Notes under the pieces: generated by a model
Seen by the model: only the letters and a program-made list of their open reading frames with translations
What the model was told of the DNA's origin: nothing
Database searches by the model: none
Part shown: piece by piece, positions 58,926 through 64,000 of the stretch
Position numbering within the stretch: position 1 is the first letter of the stretch
Layout: every line of letters begins with the position of its first letter
Source of the DNA: Dictyostelium firmibasis
Taxonomy: Eukaryota > Evosea > Eumycetozoa > Dictyosteliales > Dictyosteliaceae
Assembly (NCBI GenBank): GCA_036169595.1
Contig: CM069770.1
Location: 1-64,000 of the forward strand
Reading direction: 5' to 3'
DNA: 64,000 bases
Position numbers and translations under genes: made by a program

Positions 58926-61851
58926 ACTTACCGGTAGGTGGACGTCTTGTCCACTTCAAACAAGTTTGGAAAGAATTGGGTCTTCCAAACTTTTGTCAAG
59001 AAGTAGTGAATGGTTTAAAGATTCATCTACTTCCAAACTTCAAACCGATGCTGAACCCAATTCCGATCTCGATGTCAGATGGTCCGAAAACGGATTGCAT
59101 CACAAACGAAGTACAAGAATTGCTACTAGACGATGCTATAGAGCAAGTACTTCCAAACCGTTATTCAAAACTCGTTTTTTACTCCAACGTGTTTACGGTT
59201 CCAAAAGCTGGAACGAATTTACTTCGTCCAGTACTAGATTTAAAAAGATTAAACAAGTTCATCAGCAATCAATCATTCAAGATGGAAGGAATAAAAAATC
59301 TCTCATCAATGTTGAAACAAGGTTATTACATGGTAAAACTCGATATCAAGAAAGCCTATCTTCATATCTTAGTGGACGAAAGATTCAGAGACCTATTTCG
59401 GTTCGTTTGGAAAGGAATTCATTATCGTTGGAAAACGATGCCATTCGGATTATCAACAGCTCCTCGAGTCTTCACAATGTTAATGAGACCAGTACTCCAA
59501 AGATTAAGAGAAATCAATGTATCAGTAATCGCTTACTTGGACGATCTTCTAATTGTTGGTTCAACAAAAGAAGAATGTACTCTCAACCTCAACAAAACAA
59601 TGGACCTTTTATTAAAACTGGGATTCAAATTAAATCTAGAAAAGAGTGTTTTACAACCAACTCAAACAATAACATTTCTCGGGTTAGAAATCGATTCAAT
59701 ATCAATGAAATTGCTTGTCCCGGAGAAAAAGAAAAAGAGTGTCATCAAAGAAATAAGAAACTTTCTAAAACTGGATTCATGTTCTCTAAGAAAGTTAGCT
59801 GGTTTAAAAGGAAAGCTTATTGCATTGAAAGATGCAGTAATACCATTCCGTCTATACACTCGACAAACAAACAAGTTCCATTGTCAAAGTTTAATTATCG
59901 CAAATGGAAATTGGGATCAATCATTTACAATCCCTCAAGAAGTAAAGATAGAAATATTAAATTGGTTAAAACTCTTAAACCAATGGAATGGAAAAGAAAT
60001 AAGTCTTTTTCCAAGTTACGATTATGTGTTAACAACAGATGCATCAGAATCAGGTGCAGGTGCAACTCTAAAGAAAGGAAACAAGCTCAAACAAACTTGG
60101 TCTTTCCAATGGTCAACCGATCAATCAAACATGTCATCGAATCGTCGAGAAATGCTTGCACTATTAATGGCATTTCAAAAACTTTGTCGAAAGTTAAAGA
60201 GCTGCAATCTAAAAGTTCAAACCGACAACACAACAACCCTATCGTATATCAACCGTCAAGGTGGTCAAATCCAGAACCTATCGATTCTCTTCGAACAACT
60301 TTGGAAACAATGTCTCAAGAAGAAAATCAATCTGATCGGGGAACACATTCCAGGATTCTTCAATGTCAAAGCCGATCACCTCAGTCGTCTATCAGAGATG
60401 AATCACAAATCATCCAAGCCGATCAAGAGTTACAACTGGTAACTCAAAAAAGAAGTGTTCAATCGAATTCAACTCCAATTCGGTCAAATTCAAATGGATC
60501 TGTTTGCATCTCATCTGAATCATCAAACAATCAACTACTCAACAATGAAAATGAATACCCTTCAACTCGATTGGAGTCAATGGAACCAATGTCTCGCCTT
60601 TCCACCTCCAATACTTTTGCCTTCTGTGATGGAGAAGATGAACTTATTGAGTTCGAAGATGGTTTCTATAATACTGATCTTTCCAATATGGAGGTCAGCA
60701 ACTTGGTATCCAATGATTCAAGCTCAAGTTCCTCGTCATCATCGCCATCTGTTTCCTCAAGTACTGGGCACATTCCAGGAAGTATTGACCAAAGAATCAA
60801 TTCAGTCAATACCAATTCAAATCCAACAACGTTGGAAGTTGGGGATTATTCAACTTTCCAATCTTATGTAAAATCTATAATTGGAACTCAAAAGTCAAGT
60901 ACATCTACCTTGTTTATGAACTCTTGGCAACCTTCTACACTCAAGGTTTATGATTCAAATTATTCAAAATTTTTCAATTTCTGTTCGAAAAACAATCTCA
61001 AACCTTCAAACATAACATTGGTAGTTTTCATGGATTATCTTACATATCTATTCAAGTTACAACCTCCATTAGCATATTCAACAATCAACAGCCATCGTTC
61101 AATGTTAAATCAATTATTAGTTCTAAAGAATCAATCTGAAATTGTTAATGACCCTTTCATTACAAGAATTATGACTGGTATCCATAAATTGCGTCCAACA
61201 AACACAAAATATAATGAAATTTGGGATGCAAATCAAGTGTTCAAATACTTATCAACAATTAAATTGTATCCAAAGTTTACATACATATCTCTTTTACACA
61301 AAACAATTGTATTATGTAAAATGTTTAGTTTAGCAAGATCATCAGATTTAATTAAATGGTCTTTCAACGATTTACACATTGATGAACACTATATCAAAGG
61401 ACCAGTTATCAATGCAAAAGAACAAAGAAATTTAAAGAATAATACTGCTAATATTTCAGTAATTGAATTAACGTCATTAGATGACTCTAATTCAAGTGTT
61501 TGTCCAGTACTTCATCTTAGAAGATATCTTAAAAGTGCTGAACCTAAAAGAACTACAAAATCTTGTAAATCTGTTTTTATTTTATCAAATGGTGATCCAA
61601 GATCAATAGATAATATTAATTCTATTGTCAAATCATACCTCTCTAAATCAGGTATTGACATTACAAAGTTCAAATCTCACTCTACTCGTTCCACTATGGC
61701 CTCTCTGTTATTGTCTAACAATGTACCATTTCATGTCGTCAAGAAGATGGGTCGTTGGAAATCAAATGAAACAATAGATACCTTCTATGATAAAAGAATT
61801 ATTGGTGAAAAATCTGGTGGTTTCTTAAATACTGTAGTCAAACTTTCGTAA
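58654..61851 (+). CDS. DIRS-1 ORF2 (tyrosine recombinase)
   Basis: 1,065 codons. The first ~600 codons overlap ORF1 and the reverse transcriptase in another frame. After ~residue 690 it becomes a phage-integrase-type recombinase: core-binding part (LFMNSWQPSTLKVYDSNYS) and catalytic motifs HSTRSTMASLLL and KKMGRWKSNETIDTFYD near the end. Overlapping frames are the known DIRS layout. Confidence 0.85.
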   Translation: MKQNNHYQKVVINQNQDLRNRLIITTITTIITTQVVITLMETVVIVNPIVGVMADPTTSMDPKVLLQQVATIPSLETVPTTTTVFRRTRSKLTGRWTSCPLQTSLERIGSSKLLSRSSEWFKDSSTSKLQTDAEPNSDLDVRWSENGLHHKRSTRIATRRCYRASTSKPLFKTRFLLQRVYGSKSWNEFTSSSTRFKKIKQVHQQSIIQDGRNKKSLINVETRLLHGKTRYQESLSSYLSGRKIQRPISVRLERNSLSLENDAIRIINSSSSLHNVNETSTPKIKRNQCISNRLLGRSSNCWFNKRRMYSQPQQNNGPFIKTGIQIKSRKECFTTNSNNNISRVRNRFNINEIACPGEKEKECHQRNKKLSKTGFMFSKKVSWFKRKAYCIERCSNTIPSIHSTNKQVPLSKFNYRKWKLGSIIYNPSRSKDRNIKLVKTLKPMEWKRNKSFSKLRLCVNNRCIRIRCRCNSKERKQAQTNLVFPMVNRSIKHVIESSRNACTINGISKTLSKVKELQSKSSNRQHNNPIVYQPSRWSNPEPIDSLRTTLETMSQEENQSDRGTHSRILQCQSRSPQSSIRDESQIIQADQELQLVTQKRSVQSNSTPIRSNSNGSVCISSESSNNQLLNNENEYPSTRLESMEPMSRLSTSNTFAFCDGEDELIEFEDGFYNTDLSNMEVSNLVSNDSSSSSSSSSPSVSSSTGHIPGSIDQRINSVNTNSNPTTLEVGDYSTFQSYVKSIIGTQKSSTSTLFMNSWQPSTLKVYDSNYSKFFNFCSKNNLKPSNITLVVFMDYLTYLFKLQPPLAYSTINSHRSMLNQLLVLKNQSEIVNDPFITRIMTGIHKLRPTNTKYNEIWDANQVFKYLSTIKLYPKFTYISLLHKTIVLCKMFSLARSSDLIKWSFNDLHIDEHYIKGPVINAKEQRNLKNNTANISVIELTSLDDSNSSVCPVLHLRRYLKSAEPKRTTKSCKSVFILSNGDPRSIDNINSIVKSYLSKSGIDITKFKSHSTRSTMASLLLSNNVPFHVVKKMGRWKSNETIDTFYDKRIIGEKSGGFLNTVVKLS
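58976..60442 (+). CDS. DIRS-1 ORF3 (reverse transcriptase/RNase H)
   Basis: 488 codons. Reverse transcriptase motifs include LDIKKAYLHILV, MPFGLSTAPRVF and YLDDLLIVG (YLDD at ~187-190). The RNase H domain begins at TTDASESGAGATL (~360). It lies entirely within the span of ORF2 in another frame, the family's usual arrangement. Confidence 0.9.
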   Translation: MGLPNFCQEVVNGLKIHLLPNFKPMLNPIPISMSDGPKTDCITNEVQELLLDDAIEQVLPNRYSKLVFYSNVFTVPKAGTNLLRPVLDLKRLNKFISNQSFKMEGIKNLSSMLKQGYYMVKLDIKKAYLHILVDERFRDLFRFVWKGIHYRWKTMPFGLSTAPRVFTMLMRPVLQRLREINVSVIAYLDDLLIVGSTKEECTLNLNKTMDLLLKLGFKLNLEKSVLQPTQTITFLGLEIDSISMKLLVPEKKKKSVIKEIRNFLKLDSCSLRKLAGLKGKLIALKDAVIPFRLYTRQTNKFHCQSLIIANGNWDQSFTIPQEVKIEILNWLKLLNQWNGKEISLFPSYDYVLTTDASESGAGATLKKGNKLKQTWSFQWSTDQSNMSSNRREMLALLMAFQKLCRKLKSCNLKVQTDNTTTLSYINRQGGQIQNLSILFEQLWKQCLKKKINLIGEHIPGFFNVKADHLSRLSEMNHKSSKPIKSYNW

Positions 61852-61854
61852 TAT

Positions 61855-62257
61855 AAATATATATATGATAATATAAATTAAAAATTTAATTCATTAAATT
61901 ATATTTTATATTAAATATATATATTTATATTAGCCCCAACCCACCCTCCCTAGTCGGAATTCAATAAATCAAATTGTAAAAGTTTCTGTGTGGTATTTAT
62001 AATGAAATGCATTCGTCTGTAAAAATTTCAACAAAAAAAAAAAAAAAAAAAAAAAATTTTATTTTTCCCCCACTTTTTGGCGCACTTATTTGCGCGGGAA
62101 ATTTTAACACACCCCACACCACACTTTGCGCGAAATTTTTAAAAATTTAAAAATTATCTTAAATATTTGGGAATAATCAAATAAATAAATGTATTCATAA
62201 TATAAATATATATATTTAATATAAAATATAATTTAATGAATTAAATTTTTAATTTAT
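61855..62257 (-). repeat. DIRS-1 right inverted terminal repeat (type A)
   Basis: The inverted counterpart of 57,477-57,868 with an extra right-end extension (ATATTTTATATTAAATATATA words on both sides of the repeat, about 61,865-61,930 and 62,200-62,257), the feature DIRS uses to pair its ends. Confidence 0.8.
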
Positions 62258-64000
62258 TTGAAATTCCCAAATATTTAAGATAATTTTCAGAGAAATTCAA
62301 GAGAATTTTCTGGAGATATTTTAGCTCGAAAAAATTATTGAAAAAATGAAAAATTTCGAGTTTGAAAAAAGTTGCCACGTGTCACGCACCTATTTTTTTG
62401 AGTTTTGAGAAATTTTTCAGAAAGTAAAAACAGTATAAATAGTGGCACTAAATATTGAAAACAATTTGATTTATTTTATTTGGGAATTCCTCCTATATAT
62501 ATTTAAGATACACACACATAATTTATACAAATAATTAAAAAAAAAAAAAAAAAAATTCTTTTATTAATTTAATACTTTTTCTCTATCTCTATAAAAATAA
62601 TTTTAGATATCAATAAAATAATGTCTACCACCGATAATAATAACCACGCTAGTAGCTCTACCGAAAATAATTCTAATTCTTATGAAACTAGAATGAAATC
62701 GCTTGAGGATCAATCTCCAATCTCTCATTAGCTTTTACAAGATATATGAAAGAGCCAATCAGAGAGTCGTACGGTAACTCTGATAATCAACGTTCTAATG
62801 ATGAATCTGAAACTGAGAATGAACAAGGTGATGATGAATCTATCGATCCAGTCGATGTTCCAACTGATTATCAACTATCAGAATCATTGCTTGCTAACTA
62901 CAAACATTTAATCAATAATCAAGGTTTGTTAGTTGAAGAAAAATGTATCCTTAAGAAGAACGAAATCGCTGATGTTAACAAAATCTTTTGCTTTCCATCT
63001 AACTTCCAAGTGAATGTAGCTCCATTCGGTACTCCAGAAGGTATATCTGCTTCATCGAATCTCAAGAATAATGATACTGACTTGTACATTGTCGAAAAGA
63101 GAATCAATGACATATTGAAACCAATACTTTTACTTTCAAGTATGATATCATCCGATAAAACTGATATCGATACCGAACTCTTAGGTTACTTAGCTGACTC
63201 GTCCATCCAATTAGTTGTTAGTGCTCAAGCAACATTAGCTCGTGTTCGTCGTAACAATATCTCAAAAGAAATCTACGGTTCCGAAGTGGTCCAACCAATT
63301 AAGATCAAAGACACTCCAAAGATGTTTGATGATACCGAATCTGAACGTGTAAGAAAGTTAGCAAAGTCAATCAGAAAGAACAATGAAGCCAAACAATCAT
63401 TGTTAAAAGTTAACAATCAATCAAAGACAAACTTTAAGAAATCAACCAACACAGGTGGTAATAACACTACTGGAAGTAGTAGTGGGAGTAATGGCCGATC
63501 CAACAACTTCAATGGATCCCAAAGTAACGCTGCATCAGGTAGCAGCAATACCAAGTCTGGAAACGGTACCAATTATCGTTTTCAGAAGAACAAGAAGTAA
63601 ACTTACCAGTAGGTGGACGTCTCGTCCACTTCAAACAAGTTTGGAAAGAATTGGGTCTTCCAAACTTTTGTCAAGAAGTAGTAAACGGATTAAAGGTTCC
63701 ACTACTTTCAAACTTCAAACCGATGCTGAACCCAATTCCGATTTCAATTCCAGAGGGTCCGAAATCGGATTGCATCACAAACGAAGTACAAGATTTATTA
63801 AAAGACAATGCAATAGAACAGGTACTTCCAAACCGTCACTCCCAACTCGTTTTTTACTCCAACGTGTTTACGGTTCCAAAAGCTGGAACGAATTTACATC
63901 GTCCAGTACTAGATCTAAAGAGGTTAAACCTTTTTATCAAAAACCAATCATTCAAGATGGAAGGTCTAAAGAGTCTGTCTTCAATGGTAAAACAAGGTTA
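62258..64000 (+). mobile_element. Second DIRS subtype, 5' part (runs off window)
   Basis: It starts inside a type B left terminal repeat (TTTTCTGGAGATATTTTAGC, CCACGTGTCACGCACC). A gag-like region follows from about 62,622 (clear frame 62,746-63,600), with the same core as DIRS-1 (FCFPSNFQVNVAPFGTPEG) but many substitutions. The start of the reverse transcriptase region then runs to the window edge. Its left end is shortened and its gag appears to have about one break, so it is treated as broken. It is clearly a separate subtype. Confidence 0.85.

Larger units (their letters stand above)
57477..62257 (+). mobile_element. DIRS-1 tyrosine-recombinase retrotransposon, looks whole
   Basis: Inverted terminal repeats (about 57,477-57,868 and 61,855-62,257, type A with CGCGCAAAGTGTGGTG and its complement) enclose three overlapping frames: gag, reverse transcriptase/RNase H, and a long recombinase frame. 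I see no break. DIRS elements use a tyrosine recombinase instead of an integrase, and their clusters form D. discoideum centromeres. Young, judged by open frames and similar terminal repeats. Confidence 0.92.

Overview
The window is extremely AT-rich and full of homopolymer runs and Asn/Asp/Glu-rich low-complexity coding. It also carries the DIRS-1 and Skipper retrotransposons. Together these point to the social amoeba Dictyostelium discoideum or a very close relative. DIRS-1 clusters with Skipper and DNA transposons are the known make-up of D. discoideum centromeres, so I read the window as a chromosome-arm edge (about 1-10.6 kb) running into a centromeric DIRS cluster (about 10.6-64 kb). The species and centromere assignments are inference from family content.

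Layout. 1-4255: the N-terminal part of a very large unrecognised host gene on the minus strand, running off the window. 4.3-9.6 kb: non-coding repeats (a diverged ~560-bp tandem pair, a ~200-bp tandem family marked by AAAATGTGGCC, a ~20-bp minisatellite, two GC-rich hairpins) and a small host pseudogene. 9.57-10.63 kb: two DNA-transposon ends, an intact deaminase-like ORF, and the 5' part of a class II (bacterial/organellar type) tRNA-Tyr. 10.68-17.2 kb: Ty3/gypsy chromovirus remnants broken up by nested CCCTCCG-ended and CACT-ended DNA elements. 17.2-18.7 kb: a ~12-bp minisatellite holding a partial LTR. 18.7-23.0 kb: DIRS-1 pieces with a ~0.45-kb bacterial-looking insert that includes a textbook intrinsic terminator. 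23.0-29.5 kb: a nearly whole Skipper chromovirus inserted into DIRS. 29.7-57.5 kb: DIRS pieces, two copies of a PIF/Harbinger-like transposon, and a 5.5-kb bacterial segment. 57.5-62.3 kb: a whole-looking DIRS-1. 62.3-64 kb: the start of another DIRS of a different subtype.

Two things stand out. (1) At 34.94-40.44 kb, between DIRS-1 termini in inverted orientation, lies a decayed bacterial segment of visibly higher GC. It carries recC divergently next to an LplT/YgeD-type MFS-acyltransferase gene, an adjacency I recall from Chlamydiae. It looks like fossil DNA of a chlamydial endosymbiont caught in a centromere, and the 19.0-19.5 kb insert and the 9.76-10.63 kb deaminase/tRNA piece may be further captures. 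(2) The PIF/Harbinger-like element encodes, across one intron, a chromodomain joined to an HTH-DDE nuclease, plus a divergent Myb/SANT-like protein. Both copies sit in DIRS sequence, so a chromodomain could direct a cut-and-paste transposon to centromeric heterochromatin, in parallel with the chromodomain integrase of Skipper.

Copy B of that element (41.4-55.8 kb) is a four-level nest. DIRS holds the Harbinger element, which holds a CACTG-ended element with a GA duplication, which holds a CACT-ended element with an intact-looking four-exon transposase gene, which holds a 2.2-kb CCCTCCG-ended element with strong internal palindromes. No mobile-element call rests on a database search; all come from motifs, terminal repeats and comparison of copies within the window.
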